Below are positions 1-7,581 of a stretch of 11,083 nucleotides of DNA, one piece after another. A program made the position numbers and the translations under genes. The first letter of the stretch is position 1. Every line of letters begins with the position of its first letter. The DNA comes from Methanoregulaceae archaeon UBA288 (GTDB lineage Archaea > Halobacteriota > Methanomicrobia > Methanomicrobiales > Methanospirillaceae). The stretch covers positions 212 to 11,294 of the forward strand of contig DAEF01000041.1 in assembly GCA_002495225.1 (NCBI GenBank), in the 5' to 3' direction. The notes beneath the pieces are model-generated. The model did no database searches. It was not told the DNA's origin and saw only the letters and a list, made by a program, of their open reading frames with translations.

Positions 1-236
1 ACCTCCATCGCGTCCAGGCGGGACGAGAGCCGGCGGAGCTCTTCTCTGATCTCGTTGATGCTCGCGACGAGGGTCGTCCCGACGTGGTCCTCCACGGCCG
101 AATGGCGGAGCTCGATGTCGGAGACGACCTGCATGATCAGACCGATCCCCTCGCAGATCTCCCGCTGGGAACAGATCAGGTCGTTGTTCTGCTCCGAGAC
201 GAGTTCGATCTTATCCTGGATGGAGTCGTGGCCCAT
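1..236 (-). CDS. Hypothetical protein, N-terminal part (truncated by window start)
   Basis: I read an open frame of 78 codons from an ATG at 236 to the window edge, with no stop. It begins MGHDSIQDKIELVSEQ and is rich in E, R, I and L with heptad-like spacing (for example EIREELRRLSSRLDAME near the edge), so it is probably helical and possibly coiled coil. An in-frame TGA lies two codons upstream of the ATG, so the start can only be this ATG or a TTG two codons before it. No Shine-Dalgarno sequence is obvious. The gene lies 41 nt downstream of the SnoaL-like gene on the same strand, and a CATTAAAG element overlapping that gene's stop could be its own TATA box. I do not recognise the family and cannot give a function. 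Confidence 0.6.
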   Translation of the reverse strand, partial: MGHDSIQDKIELVSEQNNDLICSQREICEGIGLIMQVVSDIELRHSAVEDHVGTTLVASINEIREELRRLSSRLDAME

Positions 237-277
237 GGTCAATCAGCCTGCACTGGATGCGTGGCATGCGATCCGCT

Positions 278-670
278 TTAATGGTATTGGCCCTCCCCAT
301 GCGGCACCGGATCGGGCCGGGTTGGTGCCGGAAGAGACGCGTGGACCTGGGCCACGAGCCATGCATGACCGGTCCCGCGCAGGACGGCCGTGAACCGCCC
401 CGGGGTGCCGGGCATGTCGGCAGAGATGAGGCGAGCGGTCACCCAGGCGATCGTCCCCTCGCACCGGACCTCGACCTCCTCGAGGGCGTGCCATCCGGCC
501 AGGGCGACGCCGAGCCCGGCCGGGCCCAGGACGAGACGATCCCTTCCGAACCCCGTGCACTCCGGCGCCGCGAGGCGTGCCAGGGCGTCCTCGTCGCCCT
601 GCCGGGCGGCATCGATCAGGCGGTCGAGGACGGCGACGACCTGGTCGTGGGTCTGCCTGCTGACGTTCAT
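278..670 (-). CDS. SnoaL/NTF2-fold small protein
   Basis: A 130-residue protein starting MNVSRQTHDQVV. Its layout matches the SnoaL-like/DUF4440 NTF2-fold group. An N-terminal helix (about 8-38, with the GDEDALARL type of pattern) is followed by a short 'FGRDRLVLGPAGL' segment. Beta strands follow, such as EVEVRCEGTIAWVTARL (about 65-81) and GRFTAVLRGTGHAWLVAQVHAS (about 91-112). This family forms a cone-shaped barrel used as a small enzyme or ligand-binding pocket, often in the cytoplasm; a specific reaction cannot be assigned. Length is typical. The ATG at 670 lacks a close Shine-Dalgarno; a GGTGG sits about 14 nt upstream. It is divergent from the histidine kinase and followed after 41 nt by the truncated gene. 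Family assignment rests on pattern recognition only. Confidence 0.65.
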   Translation of the reverse strand: MNVSRQTHDQVVAVLDRLIDAARQGDEDALARLAAPECTGFGRDRLVLGPAGLGVALAGWHALEEVEVRCEGTIAWVTARLISADMPGTPGRFTAVLRGTGHAWLVAQVHASLPAPTRPDPVPHGEGQYH

Positions 671-718
671 TGCAGATCAGAGGTGCCACCTGCGGAGGGA
701 TGGGCCTTCCCGCTGCCT

Positions 719-736
719 GTTCGAACAATTCCGGAA
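719..736. promoter_or_regulatory. Two adjacent palindromes in the divergent intergenic region
   Basis: GTTCGAAC (719-726) and TTCCGGAA (729-736) are perfect 8-bp palindromes two bases apart. They lie between the SnoaL-like gene and the histidine kinase. Such a pair could be an operator for a dimeric regulator acting on one or both genes. No protein is known to bind it, and short palindromes also arise by chance. Confidence 0.25.
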
Positions 737-790
737 ACTGTATCATCCTAAAAGCAGATGCATCTACACCCGACCCCAGGGTGCATCACC

Positions 791-3700
791 ATGCCCCGTC
801 TCCTCGCCGTGCAGCCGGTCGAAGGGCTCCAGCCCCTGCTCGAGGCGCTCCGACGGCGAGGGTTCGCCATCGACGAGGGGGAGATCGACATGACCGACCG
901 CGTCCGGTACGACGCGGTCCTGGTCCCGCCCTCGCAGGTACCCCCGCCCTCGCCGGACGGGGAGGGGCCGATCCGGATCCTGACGAGCTGGGTGGGGGAG
1001 GACCCCGAGGAGTGCGCCGCGCGGATCGCGCGCATGGCGGACAAGCGGAGTCGCCTGCGACTCCTCTCGCGCGTGCTCGAGACCTCCCCCGCCCTCGAGG
1101 CCTGGATCGGCCCCGGGGGCGACTGCCAGTACATCTCGCCGTCGTGCGAGGACCTGACCGGGTACGCGCCCGGGGCGTACATGGCCGACCCGGCCCTCCT
1201 GGTTCGGTCCGGCCATCCCGACGACCAGGAGCGGCTCCGCGCCTCGATCTTCGGCGACGGCACCGTCGCCCAGATCTTCTGCTGCCGGATCGTGACCCGG
1301 AGCGGCGAGGTCCGCCGGGTCGTGCACCGGTCCATCCCCTGCCAGAACGAGGAGGGAGACCCGATCGGGGTCCGGGTCCACCAGCAGCGCGCCCCGGACG
1401 AGGACCCGGCCCAGGAGGTCCAGCGCCTGCGCGCCCTGCTCGGCCAGACCGAGGGAGACCGTGCCCTGCTCACGGCCGTGATCGAGTCCCTGCCGGTCGG
1501 CGTGGTCGCGCTGGGCGGGGCCGGCGAGCTCCTGGTCGCGAACCCGGCCGCGGTCCCGTACCTCGAGCAGGTCCGCGGCGCACCCCTCCCGGTCGAGGCC
1601 TATCTCGGGCACTACCGCGAGCTCGAACGGCAGCTCCGGGGGCACGACGGCCAGCCCCAGTACCTCCACCTCACGGCCGGGCCGCTCGCGCGGACCGGGC
1701 ACCGGATCTTCGGAGCGGTCGGTGCGATCCAGGACATCACCCACGCCCGTGCCTTGGCGCAGGCGAGGCGGCGCGAGCTGGCCGAGGCCAAGCAGCAGGT
1801 CTGGCGGCTCGAGGGGGCGATCACGGACCTCGAGCTCCGGCTCGAGGCCCTGGAGGAGGAGCTGGAGAAGGCCGCCCGCAGCGCGATAGCGACGACGGCT
1901 TCGAAGCCCGGCAGTCCCCCCGGGCAGGAGGCAGTCCCGATCGACGCGGCCACCGCCCCTGCCGTCCTCGCGGCCGTGCCCGACCAGGTCTGGGTCCTGG
2001 ACGCCGGGCTCCGGTGCCGGTTCGTGAACCCGGCCGGCGCGGCCGCCGCGCGGCAGCGCGCGGCAACGCTCGTGGGACGGCCCTGGTCGGAGGTCCGCCT
2101 CGCCTCGGGCCTCGTGCGCGAGATCGGGCGGCGGGCCTCCACGGTGCTCGCCGAGGGCGCCGAGCGCGCCGGGATCTGGTCCGACGGGGTCGAGGGCGCT
2201 CCCCAGGTGTCACACTACGCGGTCCGGCCCTTGACCGACCCGGCCGGTGGCCGGGGAGTGGTCGTGACGATCCGGGAGGGCACGCTTCTCCTGCGGCACT
2301 TCGAGAAGCGCGCCCGCGCCGGGCAGCGGCAGGAACGGCTCCACGCAATCCTTCGCGCCATCCTGGACCAGATGCCCGTCGGAGTCGTGATCGCGGAAGC
2401 GCCGTCCGGGCGGGTGATCTATCGGAACCCGGGCTTCGTCGAGATCTGGGGGGAGGCCGTCCCCTCGCCCGCACGCCTCGACGAGTACGCCCTCTGGACC
2501 GGCTTCGGGACCGGCGGCGCGGCGTACGGGCCGCTGGACTGGCCCCTCGCGCGTGCGGCCGCGGCCGGGGAACAGGTCCGCGACGAGGCCATCGAAGTGG
2601 TCTCGGCAGACGGGAGCCGGCGCGTCTACAGCGTCAGCGCCGGCCCCATCCGCGACGAGGAGGGGACCGCGTACGCAGCGGCCGCGACCTTCATCGACAT
2701 CACGGCCCGCCGCACGGCCGAGGACGCGGTCCGGGCGAGCGGGAAGCGGCTCAAACTCGCCGCCCGGTCCATCCCCCAGGTCTTCGCCCTCTACGACCGC
2801 TCGGGCCGGTACCTGTTCGTGAACGAGGCCGGGACACGGCTCGTCGGGCGGGCCCAGCACGACCTCCTCGGCCGGAGCGACGAGGAGGTCTTCGGACCCG
2901 GCGGCGCGCCGGCCTACTGCCGCCTCGTCCGCGAGACCATCGCGTCCCTGGAAGAGACGACTGGCGAGTTCCGGGTCGCCGGGGCCGACGGCGGCGAACG
3001 GATCGTCCTCGCGATCTGCCGGCCCCTGCTCCAGGAGAACGGGGAGTGCCGCGAGGTGCTGCTGATCGGCCACGACGTGACCGGCGAGCGGCGGGCGGCG
3101 GTCGCGCTCGAGGAGTACGCGGCCGAGCTCGCCCGGTCGAACGACGAGCTGCAGCAGTTCGCGTACGTGGCGAGCCACGACCTGCAGGAGCCGCTGCGGT
3201 CGATCGTCAGCTTCGTCCAGCTCCTCGAGCGGCGCTACCGGGGGCGGTTCGACGAGGACGCGGACGAGATGATCGCATACATCGCCGAGGGTGGGAGCCG
3301 CATGCAGGCCCTGATCAACGACCTGCTCGCCTTCTCGCGGATCTCCACGCGGGGCCGCGCCTTCGCGGCCATCCCCCTCGACGAGGCCGTGGGCGACGCC
3401 GTTACAGACCTGAGGACCCTCGTCGCGGAGAGCGGGGCCGTGGTCCGGTACGGGGGGCTTCCGACCGTCCTGGGCGACCGGGGGCAGCTCGTCCAGGTCT
3501 TCGAAAACCTGATCGCGAACGCGATCAAGTTCCGCCGGCCGGATCTTCCGCCCGAAGTCACGGTCTCGGCCGTCCGCGAACGGAAGATGTGGCACGTGGT
3601 GGTCGCCGACAACGGGATCGGGATCGAGCCCGAGTACTTCGACCGGATCTTCGTGATCTTCCAGCGGCTCCACACCCGTGACGTCTACCCGGGGACCGGG

Positions 3701-3865
3701 ATCGGTCTCGCGATCGTCAAGAAGATCGTCGAGCGGCACGGCGGGCGCGTCTGGGTCGACTCGGTCCCGGGCGAGGGGGCGGTCTTCCACGTCACCCTGC
3801 CCGTGGTGCCTGACGCGCAAGAGAGGCCGGCCTCGGCCGATGCCGACGTCTCAGTGCCGCCCTGA
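791..3865 (+). CDS. Multi-PAS sensor histidine kinase (soluble)
   Basis: A cytoplasmic sensor kinase of 1024 residues from the ATG at 791. This start is preferred because GGTG lies 7 nt upstream and MPRLLAVQPVEGLQ looks like a real N-terminus. An in-frame ATG at 758 would add 11 residues. About five PAS or PAS-like domains precede the kinase core: 97-197 ('GYAPGAYMADP'), 227-317, 387-491 (weak), 517-647 (ending 'FIDITARRTAED') and 655-767. A coiled coil (about 320-367) separates the second and third. The HisKA region (about 780-852) has the phospho-acceptor H796 in FAYVASHDLQEPLRSI. The HATPase domain (about 892-1007) shows the N box ENLIANAIKF with N910, the G1 box DNGIGI (940-945) and the G2 box GTGIGL (968-973). 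No membrane segment or receiver domain is visible, so it probably senses a soluble ligand, redox state or partner through PAS domains and passes phosphate to a regulator encoded elsewhere. Confidence 0.93.
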   Translation: MPRLLAVQPVEGLQPLLEALRRRGFAIDEGEIDMTDRVRYDAVLVPPSQVPPPSPDGEGPIRILTSWVGEDPEECAARIARMADKRSRLRLLSRVLETSPALEAWIGPGGDCQYISPSCEDLTGYAPGAYMADPALLVRSGHPDDQERLRASIFGDGTVAQIFCCRIVTRSGEVRRVVHRSIPCQNEEGDPIGVRVHQQRAPDEDPAQEVQRLRALLGQTEGDRALLTAVIESLPVGVVALGGAGELLVANPAAVPYLEQVRGAPLPVEAYLGHYRELERQLRGHDGQPQYLHLTAGPLARTGHRIFGAVGAIQDITHARALAQARRRELAEAKQQVWRLEGAITDLELRLEALEEELEKAARSAIATTASKPGSPPGQEAVPIDAATAPAVLAAVPDQVWVLDAGLRCRFVNPAGAAAARQRAATLVGRPWSEVRLASGLVREIGRRASTVLAEGAERAGIWSDGVEGAPQVSHYAVRPLTDPAGGRGVVVTIREGTLLLRHFEKRARAGQRQERLHAILRAILDQMPVGVVIAEAPSGRVIYRNPGFVEIWGEAVPSPARLDEYALWTGFGTGGAAYGPLDWPLARAAAAGEQVRDEAIEVVSADGSRRVYSVSAGPIRDEEGTAYAAAATFIDITARRTAEDAVRASGKRLKLAARSIPQVFALYDRSGRYLFVNEAGTRLVGRAQHDLLGRSDEEVFGPGGAPAYCRLVRETIASLEETTGEFRVAGADGGERIVLAICRPLLQENGECREVLLIGHDVTGERRAAVALEEYAAELARSNDELQQFAYVASHDLQEPLRSIVSFVQLLERRYRGRFDEDADEMIAYIAEGGSRMQALINDLLAFSRISTRGRAFAAIPLDEAVGDAVTDLRTLVAESGAVVRYGGLPTVLGDRGQLVQVFENLIANAIKFRRPDLPPEVTVSAVRERKMWHVVVADNGIGIEPEYFDRIFVIFQRLHTRDVYPGTGIGLAIVKKIVERHGGRVWVDSVPGEGAVFHVTLPVVPDAQERPASADADVSVPP

Positions 3866-4525
3866 CGCCATGCCCGGGACGGCCACGCGCCTCTCGAGCA
3901 GGTGCGCGCCGATCGTCGTGACCGTCACGAGGGAGAGGTAGACGAGCCCGATCACGAGGAAGGTCTCGTTGTAGGTGAAGTACCGGGTCGCGACCATCTT
4001 GCCGGCCCCCGTCAGCTCGATCACGGTGATCATGTACGCGAGCGACGAGTACTTGATCAGGTAGACGAACTCGTTCACCAGCCCGGGGATCGCCCTGCGC
4101 AGCGCCTGGGGAAGGATCACGTTCCGGATCACCTGCCCCCGGGTCATGCCGAGTGCGAGCCCGGCCGTGAACTGTCCCTCCCTGATCGACTTGATGGCGC
4201 CCCGGATGTACTCGGAGTCGTAGGCCGAGTTGCAGAAGATGAACCCCAGGACCGAGGCCGTGAACGGGGAGAGCGAGATGCCTGCCGAGGGCAGGCCGAA
4301 GTAGAGGATGAAGAGGAGCAGCAGGAGCGGGCAGCCCTTGAAGAAGGCCACGTAGGCCCGGGAGAAGTACTGGACCGGCCGGCTCCCGTACACGCGTCCG
4401 ACCGCGATCCCGGCGCCGATCAGCACGCCGAACGGGGCAGCGGCCGCGATCAGCTGGAGGGTGACCAGGAGGCCGCCCCAGAGGGCCGGCAGGAGGATGT
4501 CGGCGATGAACGCGAGCTGGTCCAT
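3851..4525 (-). CDS. Polar amino-acid ABC transporter permease 2
   Basis: A 224-residue inner-membrane subunit of the HisM/GlnP type. Hydrophobic segments lie at about 10-45, 56-78, 88-100 and 185-210. The EAA-type loop that contacts the ATPase is at about 116-141 (EGQFTAGLALGMTRGQVIRN, then VILPQA). The start is the ATG at 4525, four bases after the ATPase stop codon; the open frame extends further upstream but only as arginine/serine-rich shadow of the ATPase gene. Partner subunits are the ATPase and permease 1 immediately upstream. It ends the transporter cluster, and its last codons overlap the last 15 nt of the convergent histidine kinase. Substrate class (polar amino acid or opine) follows from the family; the exact substrate is unknown. 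Confidence 0.92.
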   Translation of the reverse strand: MDQLAFIADILLPALWGGLLVTLQLIAAAAPFGVLIGAGIAVGRVYGSRPVQYFSRAYVAFFKGCPLLLLLFILYFGLPSAGISLSPFTASVLGFIFCNSAYDSEYIRGAIKSIREGQFTAGLALGMTRGQVIRNVILPQALRRAIPGLVNEFVYLIKYSSLAYMITVIELTGAGKMVATRYFTYNETFLVIGLVYLSLVTVTTIGAHLLERRVAVPGMASGRH

Positions 4526-4529
4526 CTCT

Positions 4530-5276
4530 TCACAGCTCCGCGAACCGGCCCGCGAACTGGCGTGTCCGCTCGAAGGCGGGACTGTCCCTGAGATCGGCGG
4601 GAGGGCCGCGCTCCAGGATGGTCCCGTGTTCCATGAAGCAGATCTCGTCCGCAATCGACAGGGCGAACCGCATCTCGTGGGTGACGATCAGCATGGTCAT
4701 GCCGTTCTGGGCCAGCTCCCGGATCACCTCGAGCACCTCGCCGGTCAGCTCGGGGTCCAGGGCCGAGGTCGGCTCGTCGAAGAGCATCACGTCGGGGTCC
4801 ATCGCGAGCGCGCGGGCGATCGAGACCCGCTGGGCCTGTCCGCCCGAGAGCTGGGCCGGGTAGTGGTCGGCGCGGTCCTCGAGCCCGACCCGGCGGAGCT
4901 CGAAGAGTGCCTTCTCGCGGGCCTCCCCCTCCTTCATCCCCTTGACCTTCAGGAGCGCGATCTCGACGTTCCGGAGCGCGGTCAGGTGGTCGAAGAGGTT
5001 GAAGTTCTGGAAGACCATCCCGATCTTGGCCCGGTACTGGTTGATCTTCGCGCCGGCGTGGGTCACCTCCTCGCCGTGGAGGTAGACGCGGCCCCGGTCG
5101 GGGACGATCAGCTGGTTGATGCACCGGAGGAGCGTGCTCTTGCCCGTGCCCGAGGGGCCGATGAAGGCCTTGGTCTCGCCCTTCCGGACCGTGAACGAGA
5201 TCTCTTTCAGGACCTCGGTCGTGCCGAAGGACTTCGCGAGCCCCTCGACCCGGAGGATGGTGTCGTCGGTGGTCAT
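4530..5276 (-). CDS. Polar amino-acid ABC transporter ATP-binding protein (GlnQ/HisP type)
   Basis: A 248-residue ATPase that powers the importer from the cytoplasmic side. All nucleotide-site motifs are present: Walker A GPSGTGKST (40-48), Q-loop glutamine Q90 in MVFQNFNLFDHLT, signature LSGGQAQR (143-150), Walker B VMLFDEP (163-169) with catalytic E168, and switch H200 in VTHE. The Q-loop sequence and length are typical of the polar amino-acid (COG1126) group. The start is MTTDDTILRVEGLAKSF at 5276, two bases after the permease 1 stop. A longer open frame continues upstream but is only an arginine/proline-rich shadow. With both permeases it forms a translationally linked block. Confidence 0.95.
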   Translation of the reverse strand: MTTDDTILRVEGLAKSFGTTEVLKEISFTVRKGETKAFIGPSGTGKSTLLRCINQLIVPDRGRVYLHGEEVTHAGAKINQYRAKIGMVFQNFNLFDHLTALRNVEIALLKVKGMKEGEAREKALFELRRVGLEDRADHYPAQLSGGQAQRVSIARALAMDPDVMLFDEPTSALDPELTGEVLEVIRELAQNGMTMLIVTHEMRFALSIADEICFMEHGTILERGPPADLRDSPAFERTRQFAGRFAEL

Positions 5277-5278
5277 GG

Positions 5279-5956
5279 CTAGTTGCTCCCGGCCTCGAAC
5301 CCGGGGATCGAGACCCGCTTCTCGAGGAGGTGGAGGGCCTTGATCCCGGTGTAGTTCAGGACCAGGTAGATCCCGGCGCAGGCCAGGTAGATCGGCATCG
5401 CGATGTACTCGGTCGAGACGATCACCGATGCCCGGGTCAGCAGTTCGGTCACGCCGATCGCGTAGCAGATCGAGGTGTCGGTCAGCACGGTGGGGTACTC
5501 GTTGGACCAGCCCGGCAGGGCGATCAGGAGTGCCTGCGGGAGGATCACGTGCCGGATCGCCTGCATCCGGTTCATGCCGAGGGTGCGTGCGGCCGTCATC
5601 TGCCCCTCGCCGATCGAGAGGATCGCCCCGCGGAAGATCTCGGCCTGGTACGCCCCGCCGTGGAGCCCGAGCACGATCGCGCCGACGACGAACGGCGAGA
5701 CGTCGCCGAGGCCGAGTGCGGGGAAGATCCCGAAGTAGAAGAGGAAGAGGAGGACGAGCAGGGGCAGGCCCCGGAAGAACCAGACGTAGACATTGACCAG
5801 GAACCGGACGGGGCCCGACCCGTACACCTGTCCGATCGCAGCCGGCAGGCCTATCACGAACCCGACGCCCAGGGCCGCGAAGACGAGCCCGAGGGTCGCG
5901 ACGATGCCGGTGAGGAGAAACGGGAACCAGGAGATGAGAATCGCTGCGAGGTCCAT
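5279..5956 (-). CDS. Polar amino-acid ABC transporter permease 1
   Basis: A 225-residue membrane subunit of the HisQ/GlnP type, starting MDLAAILISWFPFLL. Hydrophobic segments occur at about 5-45, 52-82, 88-102 and 180-205. The EAA-type coupling loop is at about 117-142 (TAARTLGMNRMQAIRHVILPQA). It shares blocks with permease 2 (VYGS.PV near 45-50, the GLPLL/GCPLL segment and the coupling loop) but is clearly a different protein, so the transporter is probably a heterodimer. The ATG at 5956 is preferred. An in-frame ATG at 5995 would add 13 polar, arginine-rich residues from the GC-rich spacer and is less likely. The binding-protein gene lies 116 nt upstream. Confidence 0.92.
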   Translation of the reverse strand: MDLAAILISWFPFLLTGIVATLGLVFAALGVGFVIGLPAAIGQVYGSGPVRFLVNVYVWFFRGLPLLVLLFLFYFGIFPALGLGDVSPFVVGAIVLGLHGGAYQAEIFRGAILSIGEGQMTAARTLGMNRMQAIRHVILPQALLIALPGWSNEYPTVLTDTSICYAIGVTELLTRASVIVSTEYIAMPIYLACAGIYLVLNYTGIKALHLLEKRVSIPGFEAGSN

Positions 5957-6072
5957 GGTCGATTCCGAGGTGCGCGGCCGGGACCGGCCGGGCAAAAGGC
6001 ACGAAAGGGCCGGAGGGGCCCTCTGCCTTCACCAGTAGTATTGTGTCCGATAGTATTTGATGCCGGAGGCCG
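5957..6072 (-). promoter_or_regulatory. Spacer with GC-rich hairpins between binding protein and permease 1
   Basis: In the direction of transcription the spacer first has two copies of AATACTA (plus-strand TAGTATT at 6036-6042 and 6051-6057, start to start 15 bp). It then has a hairpin AGGGCC/GGCCCT (6006-6022), a short T-rich stretch, and a second hairpin GGCCGG/CCGGCC (5976-5989). This could partly terminate or process the message so that more binding protein than membrane subunits is made, a common pattern in ABC importers. The paired AATACTA sites could be an operator or weak promoter. All roles are inferred. Confidence 0.35.
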
Positions 6073-6882
6073 TCAGGTCTCTGTCAGGTTATACTTCGCC
6101 TTTAGCTCGTCCCAGTACGGGTCCGCCATCAGGAGGTCGAGCCCCCTGTTCATCGCATCGAGAAGCACCGTGTCCTCCTTGCGGATCGCGATGCCGTACT
6201 GCTCGTTCGTGTCGATGTCACCAATGATCTTCACCGGCTGGCCGGCAATCGCTTCGATCGTCGAAGGCTTGTCGTAGACCGTCGCGTCGACCTGCTTGTT
6301 GACGAGGGCTTGGATGGCAAGCGGGAAGTTGTCGAATGTCTTCAGGTTCGAGGCCGGCATCTTGCCCGCGTCGATAAGTTTCTGAACTTCCGCCTCCCCT
6401 GACGTCCCGCGCTGAGTCCCAATGACGGCCTTGCCGGCCATGATGTCGTCGAAGGTCAGGGTCGAGTCGTCGCGCACGGCGACGGACTGGTTGATCTTCA
6501 GGTAGGGCTTTGAGAACGCGACCTGGGCCTTGCGCTCCTCCAAGATCGTCATACCGGAGTAGACCATGTCGATCTTCTTGGCCTGGAGTGCCGGGATCAT
6601 CCCGTCCCAGGCCACGGCCTGGTGCTCGACCTTGAAACCTAGTTTATTCGCGATCCACTTCGACGATTCGATGTCGAACCCATTGAAACTGCCGTCCTTC
6701 TCCTGGTACGAGAAGGGCTTGTAGGCGTTGTCGATCCCGATGATGTACGAGTCCTTGAGATCGGACTGGTTCACGCTGCTCGTGGTGGTGGTGTTCGGGG
6801 CGGGCGTCGTGCCGGTGCACCCGGCGAGGAGAACGCACCCCGCCAGGAGCAGCACCAGCAGCCCGAGGATCTTCCGCTGCAT
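6073..6882 (-). CDS. Amino-acid ABC transporter substrate-binding lipoprotein
   Basis: A 269-residue extracellular binding protein (SBP_bac_3/PBPb fold) that delivers a polar amino acid to the permeases. The N-terminus MQRKILGLLVLLLAGC has a charged start and hydrophobic stretch with two overlapping lipoboxes (LAGC at C16 and C22). C22 is the likelier lipid anchor, because it precedes the Thr/Pro/Asn-rich linker (23-40). The fold landmarks are YKPFSY (54-59), SGMTILEERK (109-118) and DKPST (204-208). By analogy with glutamine-binding protein, R117 should bind the ligand carboxylate and D204 the amino group. The ATG at 6882 is preferred; a TTG three codons upstream is the alternative. It is the first gene of the transporter cluster. 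GC content looks somewhat lower than in its neighbours, by eye only. Confidence 0.93.
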   Translation of the reverse strand: MQRKILGLLVLLLAGCVLLAGCTGTTPAPNTTTTSSVNQSDLKDSYIIGIDNAYKPFSYQEKDGSFNGFDIESSKWIANKLGFKVEHQAVAWDGMIPALQAKKIDMVYSGMTILEERKAQVAFSKPYLKINQSVAVRDDSTLTFDDIMAGKAVIGTQRGTSGEAEVQKLIDAGKMPASNLKTFDNFPLAIQALVNKQVDATVYDKPSTIEAIAGQPVKIIGDIDTNEQYGIAIRKEDTVLLDAMNRGLDLLMADPYWDELKAKYNLTET

Positions 6883-6897
6883 GAGTGCCAATCTTGG

Positions 6898-6912
6898 CGT
6901 TTATACCAAAAA
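6898..6912 (-). promoter_or_regulatory. TATA-type promoter of the binding-protein gene
   Basis: On the minus strand the sequence reads TTTTTTGGTATAAACGCC, with the TATAAA core at 6900-6905. It is a good archaeal TATA box preceded by an A/T tract. The core lies only about 20 nt upstream of the ATG at 6882, and no Shine-Dalgarno sequence is present. Transcription starting the usual 25-27 bp downstream would give a leaderless or near-leaderless message. Confidence 0.55.
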
Positions 6913-7120
6913 AGAGTTATGGGTTCCGTGTTGGAAAAAGCGAGATCTGTCCGGGGGGACGGCGCTCCTTGAGAATATGACATGGCGGCCAGAGGGGCCG
7001 GACGGTTCCGGGCGAGCGCGCGGACGCGGATGGTAGGAACGTCCCGGTGCTGTCCGATATGATCTCCAGGAGCTGTATGAATCAGGCCTCTGAAACCGAC
7101 CTCTCACCACGTCCGCGGCG
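6913..7120. other. Intergenic stretch without a recognised gene
   Basis: Short open frames here are arginine/proline/serine-rich and look like GC-driven shadows. I saw no tRNA, strong hairpin array or convincing start signal. The segment leads into the diverged third repeat copy and has no TATA box at the expected distance from that copy. Confidence 0.5.
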
Positions 7121-7325
7121 ACCCCCGTGGACAGGGGTGAGACCGGGCAGGACGAAGCCGAGACCCGGTGAAGATCATCGCGCTAACGCGTCCGGACTGC
7201 GATCTTCGACGACGTGGACGCCATGCGCCGACAGGACAGGGGAACCCGTCTGCATACACCGGGTCGGGCCTTGTGCAGACGATCGCATGGTTGACGGGGA
7301 GGGGGACGCCCGATCTGTCCACTCG
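7121..7325 (+). ncRNA. Diverged third copy of the structured RNA element (possibly degenerate)
   Basis: This stretch aligns in order with the two full copies at 7617 and 8219. Shared landmarks are a TGGAC start, a GAGAC.C.GTGAAGA-TCATCGCG hairpin, the GGACTGCGAT.TTC segment and an ACAGGACAGG stretch. At the 3' end CCGATCTGTCCAC corresponds to CCGATCGGTCCAC in the other copies. The hairpin is CGGTGA/TCATCG (7166-7180), with a G.U where the other copies have A-U. GTGGACAG (7127-7134) pairs with CTGTCCAC (7315-7322). It is about 60 nt shorter, lacks the outer CCCC/GGGG extension and has no visible promoter, so it may be a decaying relative or a shorter family member. The minus-strand open frames over it are probably shadows. 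Confidence 0.4.
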
Positions 7326-7329
7326 AGGA

Positions 7330-7552
7330 CAGCTCCCCGAAGAGTCCACGATGATGACGCCTCCCGTTCCTTCTCTTCGGGCGACCGTCCAACGGTAGTC
7401 CGCCGGCGAGATCCGCGAAAGGGCGGTCCTGTTGAGATCGGGCCGTCGAGCTCGTGGGTGCGAACCTCGCGGAGGAGCGGCACCGGGAGCGTGAGAGGCT
7501 TCCCCTGCAGCACGAACGCGACCCGGGTCGCCCGGCAGAGGGAGGGAGGCAT
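7330..7552 (-). pseudogene. Possible short frameshifted gene remnant
   Basis: From an ATG at 7552, with GGAG five bases upstream and an AT-rich promoter-like region behind it, the first roughly 38 codons read like a protein: MPPSLCRATRVAFVLQ, later LTLPVPLLREVRTHELDG. Nearly every third base is G or C. Near 7436-7444 good coding character moves to another frame, which reads NRTALSRISPADYRW and then EGTGGVIIVDSSG. After about 7340 no frame is convincing, and the diverged RNA copy begins. The simplest reading is a small gene broken by a frameshift and truncated. The unbroken frame (to 7175, 125 residues) is the alternative. I do not recognise the family. Confidence 0.3.
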
Positions 7553-7581
7553 CAGCTCCGTCTAGTTTCATAGGTCTTGAA

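Noticed and set aside
670..3681. A 1003-codon open frame overlapping the histidine kinase
   Set aside because: It is an Arg/Pro/Gly-rich shadow of the kinase gene caused by high GC; the kinase frame carries all the catalytic motifs.
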